This document shows, in pieces, positions 23,930-33,908 of a DNA stretch of 64,000 nucleotides. How positions within the stretch are numbered: position 1 is the stretch's first letter; every line of letters begins with the position of its first letter. The position numbers and the translations under genes were made by a program. The DNA is from Casuarina equisetifolia (taxonomy: Eukaryota > Streptophyta > Magnoliopsida > Fagales > Casuarinaceae): contig CM052357.1 in assembly GCA_028551475.1 (NCBI GenBank), positions 16,477,931 to 16,541,930 of the forward strand, given 5' to 3'. The notes under the pieces were generated by a model. It made no database searches. It saw only the letters and a program-made list of their open reading frames with translations, and was not told where the DNA came from.

Positions 23930-24980
23930 GGCTGAAAACATTTAGTACTTAGATACTAGTGCAAGTAATCATATGTGGTAAAAAGGAATTGTTTTGTAAG
24001 CTAAATTTAAGGTTTATAGGTGAGATTGCTTTTGGAGATTCAACTAAAATTAAGGTTGAAGGCTTGGATGACATAACCTAAGAAGGTAAGCAAAGTTTTA
24101 TTAAGAATGTCTACTATGTTCCAGCCTTTAAGAGTAATTTGTTAAGTTTAGGACAACTACTAGAAAAAGGGTTTATGATTAGTATAAAAGATGGTGTCAT
24201 GTTTGTAAGGAATCAGTCTAGAGAGCTAATAGTCAAATCAAGAATACAAAAAAATAGATTGGTTGCTCTAAATCTATAAATTGAGTTTATGAGGAGTTTT
24301 AAATATGTTGTGAAAGATGATTGTTAGTTGTGGCATTTAAGATATGGCCATTTAGGATTTGAAGGTTTAAATGTCTTGTCCAAAAAATATATGGTGAGAG
24401 GACTACCAAAGATAGACAAGCCAAAGGGGTTGTATGAATCTTGTGTGAAAGGAAAGATGATTAGGAAAAAGTTTAAAGTTGGAAAGTCTTGGAGGGCCCA
24501 AAACCCCTTCAACTTGTCCATACTGATTTGGCAAGACCTTTTGACATTGAATTATTAGGAGGAAATTGATATTATGTGACATTTATTGATGATTTCAATA
24601 GAAAGTCATGGGTGCACTTTCTTAGAGAAAAATCTAGTATGTTTGAGAAGTTCAAGGAATTTAAGGCTTTAGTAAAGAAAGAAAGTGGGGAGATGATTAA
24701 GGTTATTAGATTAGATAGAGGAGGAGAGTATACCTCAAGAGAATTTGAGAATTTTTTCCAAAAGGAATGCATTAAACACTAACTTATAGCAACCTACACT
24801 CTATAGCAAAATGGAATTGTTGACAGAAAAAAAAAGAACTATTTTAGATCTTGTAAAGAGTATGCTTAGAGGGATGAATTTGCCCACAAGTTACTAGGGA
24901 GAAGCAGTAAGATGTGCCATTTATCTCCTAAACCGAAGCCCTACTAAAAGTGTGAAGAACAGAACCCCAAATAAGGCATG
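23930..24980 (+). pseudogene. copia protease and integrase, broken
   Basis: The protease start reads LDTSASNHMW at about 23948, where the aspartic protease motif should be D-S/T-G-A; glycine is replaced by serine. The GAG-pre-integrase segment has LWHLRYGHLGFEGLNVL at 24325-24380, then the CESCVKGK part of the integrase zinc domain. The integrase core follows: HTDLARPFDIE (frameshifted), VTFIDDFNRKSWVHFLREKS (24580-24640), LDRGGEYTSREFENF (24710-24760), supplying the two aspartates and the following block of the D,D-35-E site, then a QNGIVDRK-like segment. Stops at several points (for example after IKH at 24781). It would have cleaved the polyprotein and inserted the DNA copy. Confidence 0.82.
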
Positions 24981-25429
24981 GATTGGATAGAAACTAGGAG
25001 TTAGTCACTTAAAAGTATTTGGTTGTGTGGCTTATGGAAGAGTACTTGATAAAGGGAGAAAAAAGTTAGATGATAAAGGAGTTAAGTATATTTTCATGGG
25101 GTATGATGAGAGAACAAAGGGCTATAGGTTGTATAATCCAATAGAGAAAAAACTTAAAGTTTCTAAAGATGTAGAATTTGATAAGTATACAAGTTGGAAT
25201 TAGAGTGAAGAAGAGAATAGTCAAAAGGGCATGTTTTACGAAGATTTTGTAAATGAAGATAAAGAATAAGGTGTTGAGGATGTTGGAGTGAGAAAAGAGT
25301 CAAGATTAGATAGTTTATAAGGTGAAACAAGTGGTGATAGAGGTAGTCCAACAAATTCATCAGCACCACCTACAAGATTGAGAAGTATAGATGATATCTA
25401 TGGAGATTCAGTTCCAATTAAGTTACGTG

Positions 25430-26027
25430 AGTATTCTATGTTTTGTTTGATGGCTAGATGTGATCCTAGAAACTTTGAAGAGCCTGTAAAGGAGAAGCAT
25501 TAGAGAAAAGCTATGGAAGAAGAGCTAGTAGCAATAGAAAAGAATGACACTTGGAAGCTTGTTAAATTGCCTAAAGGTCATATTGCTATTGGATTGAAAT
25601 GGGTGTATAAACCAAAACCAATCAAGCTAGAGAAGTTGAGAAGTATAAAGTTAGGTTGGTAGCCAAGGGTTACAAGCAAAAAGATAGAATTGACTATGAA
25701 GAAGTGTATGCATTAGTGGCTATGATTGATACAATAAGACTTATTCTAGTTATAGCTGTTGTTATCCATCAAATGGATGTTAAGTCAGCCTTTCTAAATG
25801 GATACCATGAGGAAGAAGTTTATGTTGAGCAACCACATGGTTATGAAATAAAGGAGGAATAAAACAAGGTTTATAAGTTAAAGAAAGCTTTATATGGTTT
25901 GAAGCAAGTACTAAGGTGTTGGAATACAAGAATTGATAGCTACTTGCAATGTAATGGTTTTAAGAAGAGTCCTTATGAATACTCTCTCTATATAAAGGTT
26001 AAGAAGAATGGAGACATGGTTTTGGTG
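25430..26027 (+). pseudogene. copia reverse transcriptase, truncated by deletion
   Basis: Opens with MEEELVAIEKNDTWKLVKLP (25513-25570), then LKWVYKPK, then VAKGYKQKDRIDYEEVYALVAM (25656-25730; normally ETFAPVA), then HQMDVKSAFLNGYHEEEVYVEQ (25770-25830) and a KKALYGLKQ block. After DMVLVS (about 26023) the sequence passes directly into the 3' LTR. The YVDD catalytic site that should come next is gone, so this RT is inactive by deletion as well as by stops. Confidence 0.88.
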
Positions 26028-26475
26028 TCAAATAACTAGGAAGATAAGAAGATAAGAGTATGAAGTCAAAAACAAATGCAATAGTAGCAAGAGGCAACAA
26101 CCAAGTTTAAACTTGCAGAATTTGATAGCAAATGGTGTACTGTCTTGTAATCATCTTATCTATATGCAAAAAGCTATAGAACAACCTGGAAATATCTTGA
26201 AGATAAAGTATTATGTCTCTAGTGTTTAATGTTTTTCTATAAATTAGAGGTTTGTGTTAGAAAATGTAAGTGAGAAGTCCCTAGAGAGAATTCAGTTTCT
26301 GCAGAAACTAAAAACAGAGTAGTTTTTTATGTCAATTTTGAAAACTTGTAACTTTCTCCCTACTTAATGAAATTTTGTGTTTCTTGCCCAAATCTCTTCC
26401 TTGTCTTGTCTAGTTCATGTTAGAATCAAGTTTCATTTTATTCTGTTACATATTGAGTTAGAAATTAATCCTACA
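26028..26475 (+). repeat. 3' LTR of the 22286-26475 element, 5' end lost
   Basis: 448 bp matching the 5' LTR from about its base 20 to its end (CTACA). The first roughly 20 bases, including the TG end, are missing because the internal deletion removed them. CAATG follows at 26476-26480. Confidence 0.88.
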
Positions 26476-26480
26476 CAATG

Positions 26481-27300
26481 ATATACTTGTACCTGTTTTC
26501 TTAAATATTTTGAGTACACAATAAGTTAGAAGTAAGTTATGATTTAAGCACTACTTACAAATCACACAGATGTATAAAAATGTTTCAAACAAATACTTAG
26601 TTTGTGTGATCCAACAATTTCTATCAATGAGTCTCAAATCACTTTTATCTATGGGCTACAAATGCTAATAGATAATTTTTGATAAAAAATTTACTCACAT
26701 GTAGCTTGGCAAGTATACGATTTTTCAACAAAATTTAGTTAGAGATTTATAACATGTATTACAAAGATTTTGAATTAATGACTCACTCAACCAATGGCTT
26801 AGTTGTTTAATGATGCTTTGAATGCTCAAATCATGACCACATATCGTGTACAAAAAAGTTTTAGCGCAAGAATATTTCCTATAATTAGGTTGCCCTTCTT
26901 ACTTCTAGAAACAATCCCAACCAAAAGTGTATAAATGGGAAATAATCACATAAATCCAAATGCTCAAACACAATATGACAATGCACAAATGATACTATTT
27001 TAACTTAGATCATGTGTCTTGAGTAGAATCAATAAGCTTTATACGATGCAAACATGTGCAATTTCGTCTTATTCTGCTGCGTATCTGGCTATTAACTATA
27101 ATTTTTTATTTAATGGTAGCATATAAGAGGCCTAATACTTTGTTGTTACTTTAGCTAAAAGACTTAGGCCAACCAACTTCTTTTTCGGCATTGAGATATT
27201 ATGATCTAAGCATGGTGTAAGCCTTAGTAAGAAGAATCATTTGAAACATCATTGAGTCATGCCTTTCTAATGCCGAACATGTTCTAATACCAAGGGGCCA
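26481..27300. other. Unassigned stretch, probably old retroelement flank
   Basis: No gene or LTR end recognised. It leads into a plus-strand copia RNase H fragment near 27300. Confidence 0.35.
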
Positions 27301-27411
27301 AAATATCAAGTTACAACTCCCTCATATCTTAGAGGACACGAAACAACCTTAGTTTCAAGGTCCTTAGTTGAAGTATAGTACTGAGCCATGCTAACTTGGT
27401 GTGTGAGGTAA
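27300..27411 (+). pseudogene. copia RNase H fragment, 5' part of a split gene
   Basis: In changing frames it shows SLIS, then a KKQ-TTLVSRS-like segment and an EYRAML-like segment, the SWxSKKQ...VSRSSAEAEYRAMA block of copia RNase H. The sequence ends at the target duplication GGTAA (27407-27411), where a minus-strand copia element is inserted. The downstream half is at 32919-33230. Confidence 0.65.
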
Positions 27412-27669
27412 TCTAAGAAATCAAACATGTCTGAAGATCTGGTAGCTTGAAGACAAGAATTGGGAGAAAACCTTTTTTCTATTAACCCTTGCTTAAAGGG
27501 AAAGAAAAACCCAAAGAACAATGTATATACACTTAGGGATAAGCCCCAATCCAAGCCCAACTAATAAAGAAATACTAACCCAACTAAATAAGGACAATAG
27601 GAATATTAACCTGACTAGATATGGACAATAGGAGTACTAACCCAACTAGATATGGACAATATCTTAACA
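27412..27669 (-). repeat. 3' LTR of the 27412-32918 element, with three 31-bp units
   Basis: 258 bp. Minus strand starts TGTTAAGATATTG. Compared with the 197-bp 5' LTR it has two extra copies of a 31-bp unit: units at 27572-27602, 27603-27633 and 27634-27664, each containing ACTAACCCAACTAGATA or a close variant and GGACAATA. Confidence 0.88.
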
Positions 27670-27689
27670 ACCCCCCTCAAGCTGGTGAT

Positions 27690-29210
27690 ATGTAAAAATC
27701 AAATACACCAAGCTTGTGAAGAAGATAATTATATTGTCTACTACATAAAGCCTTAATTAGCAAGTTAACTGGTTGCTCATGTGTGCAAATGTTACGAGTC
27801 TAAATCAATCCTCGTTGTTGCTTTTCACGAATGAAATGATAGTCAATTTTAATGTGCTTGGTGCACTCATGAAAAATAGGATTAGACGCAATGTGGAAAA
27901 TCATTGTCACAATATAAAGGAATAGGCTGAGGGATAATCACCCCTAAGTCACCAAGAAGCCTATGCAACCAAACAAGCTCACAAATAGTAGTGGCCATGG
28001 TACGATACTCGGCCTTAGATGATGAGCGAGAAACCGTGGCTTGTTTCTTGGTCTTCCAAGTGATCAAAGAACCCCCTAGTTTGATGCAAAAACCAGTGAG
28101 AGAGCAACATGACATAGGACAAACCGCCCAATCATAATCACAAAAACCAATCATTTGAAAGTCCTTGTGAGAAGGCATGAAAATTCCTAATCCCAGAGTA
28201 CCTTACAAGTATTTTACAACCTTCATGGCCATGTCTAAGTGAGAAGTTTTTGGAGAATGCATGAATTGGCTAAGTATCTGAACAGGGTAATTAATGTCTA
28301 GTCATATATGAGTAAGGTAGATCAAACATCTGAGGAGTCACTGATAGGGAGTTGGATCTTCTAATGGAGGGTCATCAATAAGAAAAGAGCACTAGTATCA
28401 TATTTTAAAGAAGTTATTTTCAGATTCTAATCCATGAGAATCTTACAAGGTCAAGCTCCAAAAAGCCCTGCTTTAAAGACTAACTCTAACGCATACTTGC
28501 ATTGACTGAGATAACTGTCATTCTTGGATTGAGCAATCTCAATTCCAAGGAAGAATTTAGCTCGTCCCAAATCCTTCATGTGAAATTGAGAGTTGAGATG
28601 AGACTTGACTTAAGCAATAGCCTCCTTACTGTTTTTGGTGGGAAGGATGTCATCAACATAAAGCAGAATAGCAATGACAATAGAACCACGCCGAAAAGTG
28701 AACAAAGCATAGTCATGCCAAGATTGCTTAAAACCAACTTCAAGAAGGGTAGTAGTAAATTTGGTGTACCATTGTCATGAGACCTACTTAAGCTCATAAA
28801 TGGACTTAAGGAGGTAATAAACCTTTGAGGGATCGGTGGTGGATGGTTGAATCCCTAAAGGTAAGGACATGTAGACCTCTTCATGTAAGTTTCTATGGAG
28901 AAAAGCATTATGGACATCTATTTGATGAAGGGGCCAACAAAACATGGATGCCAAAGCCATGATACATCGAACAATTACCATCTTGGCCATAGGAGAAAGA
29001 GTCTCCTCATAATCGATCCCATACTGTTGAGTGAAGCCTTTAGCTACAAGGCAAGCTTTATATCTTTCAATAGATCCATCTGCACGATACTTCACTTTGT
29101 AAACCCATTTACATTCAATGGGCTTACGACCTGAGGGCAAATCTACCAATTTCCATGTGTGATTGGCCTCAAGTGCATGTAGTTCACTAGCCATTGCATC
29201 CACCCACCTA
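27690..29210 (-). pseudogene. copia reverse transcriptase and RNase H, broken
   Basis: Begins WVDAMASELHALEANHTWKL at about 29203, then ECKWVYKVKYRADGSIERYK, VAKGFTQQYGIDYEETLSPM and HQIDVHNAFLHRNLHEEVYM, to YYLLKSIYELK and a stop at 28784. The RT continues in other frames with the catalytic LYVDDIL near 28650, QFHMKDLG and YLSQCKYALEL. RNase H (28178-27882) has FCDYDWAVCP, SCCSLTGFC, LITWKTKKQATVSRSSSKAE and LGDLGVIIPQPIPLYCDND, after which a short deletion shifts the frame; the H.CTKHIKIDYHFIREKQQ end follows near 27830. RT and RNase H together make the DNA copy in the particle. The YVDD residues are kept, so damage is from stops and frameshifts. Confidence 0.9.
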
Positions 29211-31229
29211 GGATTGCGAACTACCTCATAATAGTATAGTGGTTCTTAAATGGAAGAAATGGAGGCAATAAAGGCTTGATGTGTGAGAGATAAATTGTTA
29301 AGGGTCATAAATTATGAGATAGAATATGGTATGTCGTGAGGGCTTATTGATTAAATACCATCAAAGGTGAAAGCTATATGATTGCAATGATAATCTTGAG
29401 TTCAGATGGGAGGTTTAGACACATGTTGGGAATGTCTAGCAATAGGGGAAGTGACAACAGGCACCACCACTGGTGATGGATCTATAATGGATGAATCCAT
29501 AGTAGGTGAATCCATATGCTTAACAACAGATGAAGGAAAAGAAGGTGGATGCTTAGGTGGTAGGGAAGAAAGTGACTGGATAAGGATAGTAGATGAGGGA
29601 GAAGGATGTTGTTCATCTAAGGCAGGGACAAACGATACCGAGTAGGGATCGGGATCCAAAGGAACAAAGGATGGATCCTCACTGAATGAGGGAACAATAG
29701 GAGATAACTGTGATTAAGCAAAAGGAAAAACTGACTTATGGAATACAACATTTTAAGCAATGGCAAAGGTGTGTGTGGTAAGGTCAAGGACACGATAATC
29801 CTTCTGTGATGAAGGATATCCCATAAAAACATATGGTCGAGTACGTGGTGCAAATTTGTCCCCTCGTGGTATGACTGTGACATAACATAAACACCCTAAG
29901 ATCCTAAGATGTGAGGTACATGGAGGTTTACCAAAAAGAATGTCAAAAGGTATTTTTTCATCTAAGACTAGTGTAGGAAGATGATTAATAATGTGGGTTG
30001 CAATTAAGACACACTGTCCCTAATAACGATCAAGAATGTTAGCCTACAAATGTAAGGCTCATGCCACATCGAGGATATGATGATGTTTTTGTTCAACTAC
30101 ACCATTTTGTTATGGGGTATGAGTATAAGAACTATCATGATGAACCCCATGGTGTGGAAGGAAAGACGTACACTCATAACTAAAGAATTCAAATCCATTA
30201 TATGAGTGCAACTTACGAAGACAAGTGTGAAATTGGGTTTCTCATAGAAAAAAAGGAGTGCAAGAAATGCAAGGCTTGACTTTTGTATCTCATGAGATAC
30301 ACCTAAGTTCCACATCAGAAATCATCAACAATGGTTAGAAAGTAATGTGAGCCATCATGATTGGGGTTCCAATGTGGACCCCATTTTGTCAACATGTACC
30401 AATTCAAAGATGGAATTGGTACCAAAAGTATGAGACAAAAATGGGAGATGAGTTTGCTTAGATAAGGGACAAACTGGACAAAAGCTTCAAGAGATGTATA
30501 ATAAGAAGAGTGGCCAAAACGACAATGTCATAATGTCTGTTTATTATTTAAAACATTGTTCTTAAACATAAGGTTCTTACACACATTAGCCCTTTTGGGA
30601 GCATTACATTCAAAAGTTTTGACAATTGTAGAAAGGATATTTAATGTGGCATATGTTGGAGACATTAGATGATATAACCGACGCTCAGCCCTACCCAACT
30701 CTAGTACTATCCTAGTGAAATGGTCCTAAAAGAAATAAAAATATATGTAAAAAGTTAAATAACAAGAGCTATCAAAGGTAAATTTAGCAACAAATAGAAG
30801 TTTGCACTTAAAGGATAGAACATGTAAGACATCATAAAGTATGACAGATGGAGAAACACAAATAGTCCCAATGTGTGTAACAACCACACTACTATTATTA
30901 GGTAGTCTAACCCAAATAGGGTTTGATATGTATGATCGAATGTTCTCCATGCATGTGAGATCACACGTAATGTGGTCACTTGCCCCTAATCAATAAGCCA
31001 ACCAGAAAAATGTGAGTTTTGCAAGGAAGAAACTGTACCTACAAAGTTTTCCATGGGCTTAGTAGGCCCAAAGCAACTAAGGAGTTGAACCATCTGCTAA
31101 TATTGCTCATGGGTGAGGGTTTGGCTAGTGGCCGTAGATGTCTACATTGGAACTGCATTACTCACAGGAGTTGGAGGTTGATCTCTAGATTTGACATTAA
31201 CTGCATGTGTTGATCTCATACTTCCTCAT
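29211..31229 (-). pseudogene. copia protease and integrase remnant
   Basis: Minus-strand pol between gag and RT. Near 30950-30780 is the protease to pre-integrase stretch: WVRLPNNSSVVVTHIGTICV and an SVILYDVLHVLSFKCKLLFV segment, matching the copia block VxLPxG..V.VTHIGTV.LS..LxLxDVLHVPxF.xNLLSV. Integrase pieces follow in shifting frames to about 29880 (FKVWG...HILGS-like, YVFMGYPSSQKDY-like). The linker at 29659-29402 is Ser/Pro-rich (PSPSSTILIQSLSSLPPK, VVVPVVTSPIARHSQHVSKP), typical of the region before RT. Several stops are present. Confidence 0.75.
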
Positions 31230-32170
31230 TTTTTCTTCTAATTTTTAGACTTGATAGGAAACCCAATCAACTGAAAGCACTTATCCTTAATGTGGTTAGG
31301 CCAATGACAATGGTCACAAAATGGTCATGATCTAGCACCAGAGGGAGCTCTCCCATTACCCATGGGAATGAGAGAAGCATCTCTTTGAGTGTTCCCAAAT
31401 CCCCCTCCAAAAGACAAGGGGGATTGGATGACGAATGTAGCTTGATCAGTTCTTCCACTATTGACATGCAAACTGCATTGGTGCTCCTCATCAACAACCA
31501 TTAAGAAGACTTCATCAAGTGACGGAATGGGACTGCGTGAAGTGATGTTACTCTTGACAATGGCATAGACAAACTGAAGTCCAAGTAAAAAGTATATAAC
31601 GCATCCAAATTCCCTCTCTGTAGCAAGCAAACTCAAGAAATCGCAAGTGCACTTGTTACACTTGCACTTAACTGTTGGTAAACATTTATCCAATTCAACC
31701 CATAAATCCAAGAGACAACCAAAATACTTAGCAACTGACTCATCAAGCTGCTGCTTTACTTCTCCAATTTGTTGTTCCAAATAATACCAATGTGTCATAA
31801 TAATCTTGGAATGTCTAGTCTTTAACATCTTCCAAGCCATTGAGGCAATTTGACAAAGAGAAATAGAATTGTAAATTTGAGGTGAGACATAATTCATCAA
31901 CCAAGAGAAGACCACCATACTGCATCTATCCCAATGGCTTCCTCTAACATCATCATCAACTGGCCTAGGTAAAATTCCATTCACCAAAGCAAGTTTATCA
32001 TGAGAACCTAAAGCTCTCTCCATCTTTCTCCTCCATGGTGGGTAATTACTAGAACTAGTGAGCAACTTAAGAACCAAAACAATAGTGGAAACATCCCCAG
32101 GAGCTAACAAAAGGGGATCTGTGGCTTGTAAGAAATTTTGAGCTTTGGATGAGCTAGATTGGTCACCCAT
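31230..32170 (-). pseudogene. copia gag, nearly full length, one premature TGA
   Basis: Starts at the ATG at 32170 (MGDQSSSSKAQNFLQATDPL); an upstream in-frame ATG at 32257 is less likely because copia gags start close to this Ser-rich lead. About 282 codons stay open: SSNYPPWRRKMERAL (copia N-terminal segment), GSHWDRCSMVVFSWLMNYV, AWKMLKTRH, DESVAKYFGCLLDLWVELDK and a Cys-rich KCKCNKCTCD. A TGA at 31322-31324 comes just before the CCHC knuckle, which continues in the same frame: CDHCHWPNHIKDKC at 31277-31318. CGA (Arg) to TGA would explain it. Gag forms the particle and binds RNA through the knuckle. Confidence 0.9.
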
Positions 32171-32704
32171 GATGGCAGAAGCACTAAAAAACTCATTAGA
32201 TGGCGGAGATAATAGTGGCAATGACAAGAAAACCAGCGAAGAGAAGCTTCTCGGCAAAATAGTAATGTGACCTTTACGATTAATGAAATGGTGTGTTTTG
32301 ACTTAGGTGGACCAAGGGGCAAAAACAGAAATATAACCCCAAACAATTAATGAAACGATGCGTTTTTCGCTAGAGTGGACCAAGGGGTAGAAAGGTAAAA
32401 TCAACCCCAAAATTAACTTCAGCTAAAAGAACAAAACGCAGCATGTTCCGTTTTTCTGGCCAAATAGAAATTCTAATCGAATTTTGGTAGCGGAAAGAGG
32501 ATGAGAACTGGAAAAGAAGGCTGGAACTAACTAAATTTCTGAAACAATGAGGAATCGGAAAAGAAACAGTTCAGTTGGAACCAAAAAGGAAGCAAACCGA
32601 TTGAAATTAAGAGGAAAAAAAAGTGCACGTTGCTTTTGGCTCTACCAATAGATAGAGGACAAAAAAACAACGGAGTTTATGATGAACATACCGAAAACTT
32701 TGGG

Positions 32705-32721
32705 TTGGCTCTTTGATACCA
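32705..32721 (-). other. Primer-binding site, initiator-Met tRNA type
   Basis: Minus strand TGGTATCAAAGAGCCAA, close to the canonical TGGTATCAGAGCC, directly inside the 5' LTR at 32722. Confidence 0.85.
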
Positions 32722-32918
32722 CCGAAGAAATCAAGCACATATGAAGATCCGGTGGCTTGAAGACAAGAATTGGGAGAAAACCTTTTTTCTATTAACCCTT
32801 GCTTAAAGAAAAAGAAAAACCTAAAGGAACAATATATATACACTTAGGGACAAACCCCAATCCAAGCCCAACTAATAAAGGAATACTAACCCAACTAAAT
32901 ATGGACAATATCTGAACA
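32722..32918 (-). repeat. 5' LTR of the 27412-32918 element
   Basis: 197 bp; minus strand TGTTCAGATATTGTCC to TTTCTTCGG. It holds only one copy of the 31-bp unit found three times in the 3' LTR. GGTAA follows at 32919-32923. The inner end reads CGG (AGA in the 3' LTR), not the usual CA. Confidence 0.88.
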
Positions 32919-33230
32919 GGTAATATGGTAGCTAGGATTATTTTGGAATCTTGGTGTACATATAAAACAACATGCTTTATTCTAATTTGATAGTGAGGAA
33001 ATTATGCATGTAGCAGCAAATCTCATACATCATAAATGCACAAAACACATTAAAGTCAATTGTTTCTTTATTGGGGAAAAAGATAGAGTGACTTAATCAA
33101 GACTCGCTACATCTTCATTGAAGATCAATTTGCAGACATCTTAACGAAGGCCTTGAGTAGTAGATAGCGCAAGTACTCCCTACCTAAGCTTGTTTCTTTG
33201 AATTATTCAAACTACCAGCTTGAAAAGGAG
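32919..33230 (+). pseudogene. copia RNase H C-terminal fragment and polypurine tract
   Basis: Second half of the plus-strand RNase H interrupted at 27411. It reads through degraded copies of LW(L)LxDLGV, AANLIHHKCTKHIKV, CFFI(R)EK and the DQ.ADI.TKALSS block (ISKTS-like segment near 33120-33160). A purine-rich TTGAAAAGGAG at 33220-33230 sits where the polypurine tract should be, and TGATGAG follows as a possible 3' LTR start. Joining across the minus-strand element at the GGTAA duplication restores the order of motifs, though not an open frame. Confidence 0.75.
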
Positions 33231-33400
33231 TGATGAGTTTTGTGGTATATTATTGAAGTTTATGTACTTAGTGGGCTGAGTTTTGGTGTCAAATGTGAGG
33301 CCCAAGGGCAGATATAGTGGTTGCGACATAGCCTTGTGAGTTGGATTTTGTTATTTTTTTTTTCTCCTGGCGAGGTAATAGAAGTTCCTTCAACCAAACC
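33231..33400 (+). repeat. Probable start of a 3' LTR, end not defined
   Basis: Begins TGATGAGTTTTGTGG right after the polypurine tract at 33220-33230. No second copy lies in the window, so the end is a guess. If correct, retrotransposon sequence reaches to within about 500-680 bp of the MYB start codon. Confidence 0.4.
33391..33400 (+). promoter_or_regulatory. AC-like MYB-binding motif upstream of the MYB gene
   Basis: CAACCAAACC resembles AC/MRE elements bound by R2R3-MYB proteins of the flavonoid pathway. It lies about 510 bp before the start codon. A match this short is expected by chance fairly often. Confidence 0.25.
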
Positions 33401-33612
33401 GTATCTTCTTCGTTTTCACGTTCACAAGATGTCTTAACCAAATTTTGCGAAGAGGGTTGAATCTTTGATTTTTGTGCTCCGCGACAATTGAATTGGCGGC
33501 CTTATTAACTTATGATGACAACTGCTCTTAAAATTCTCCACGGTACCGGTGGAAATTTGGCAACCATAGAGGCTGTTTTCATATGTGAAGCACCCTAGAT
33601 ATCTAAATATGG

Positions 33613-33636
33613 GCATGCGAGGCATGCGGGGCATGC
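33613..33636. promoter_or_regulatory. Three GCATGC motifs at exact 9-bp spacing
   Basis: GCATGC at 33613-33618, 33622-33627 and 33631-33636, each followed by three purines, cytosine-free (GAG, GGG, AGG). GCATGC is palindromic and contains CATGC; the last copy extends to CATGCA, the RY core bound by B3-domain seed regulators. The array ends about 270 bp before the MYB start codon. Being a 9-bp tandem repeat it may also be simple slippage. Confidence 0.45.
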
Positions 33637-33908
33637 AGGAGAAGGGCAGATAGCAAGAAGGGTCGTTGGGTTACGTGCATCATGCCTAAACGTAATTGGG
33701 CTGCGCAGCTATTGAATAGGATTTTACCATGGCCGCATACTTTCAATAACTAGGTACAGTTTTAAAAGGGAGAACAAGAGGTGAATTTTTCGTGCTCTCC
33801 ACCTTCTAGAGCATCCGTCTCCACTGGCTTCCCTGTTGCCCAGTTCTCTCACTTCCTATCTTATATCTAAATTTCTCCCGAGTGACGGAGTTGAAGAAAA
33901 ACAGAGAG

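Larger units (their letters stand above)
22286..26475 (+). mobile_element. Ty1/copia element with internal deletion
   Basis: 5' LTR 22286-22740, PBS 22744-22760, gag, protease, integrase and the N-terminal half of RT on the plus strand, then an abrupt join into the 3' LTR (26028-26475). Target duplications CAATG at 22281-22285 and CAATG at 26476-26480 are perfect. The join lies in RT shortly before the expected YVDD site, so half of RT, all of RNase H, the polypurine tract and roughly the first 20 bp of the 3' LTR are missing. Remaining frames carry few but fatal lesions (listed below). Confidence 0.92.
27412..32918 (-). mobile_element. Ty1/copia element nested in an older copia
   Basis: Minus strand: 5' LTR 32722-32918, PBS 32705-32721, gag start 32170, zinc knuckle 31277-31318, integrase, RT, RNase H, polypurine tract (TTGAGGGGGGT on the minus strand at 27670-27680) and 3' LTR 27412-27669. 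Perfect target duplications GGTAA at 27407-27411 and 32919-32923. About 5.5 kb, a normal copia length. It splits the RNase H frame of an older plus-strand copia. It is the least decayed pol in the left half of the window but still carries stops and frameshifts. Confidence 0.93.
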
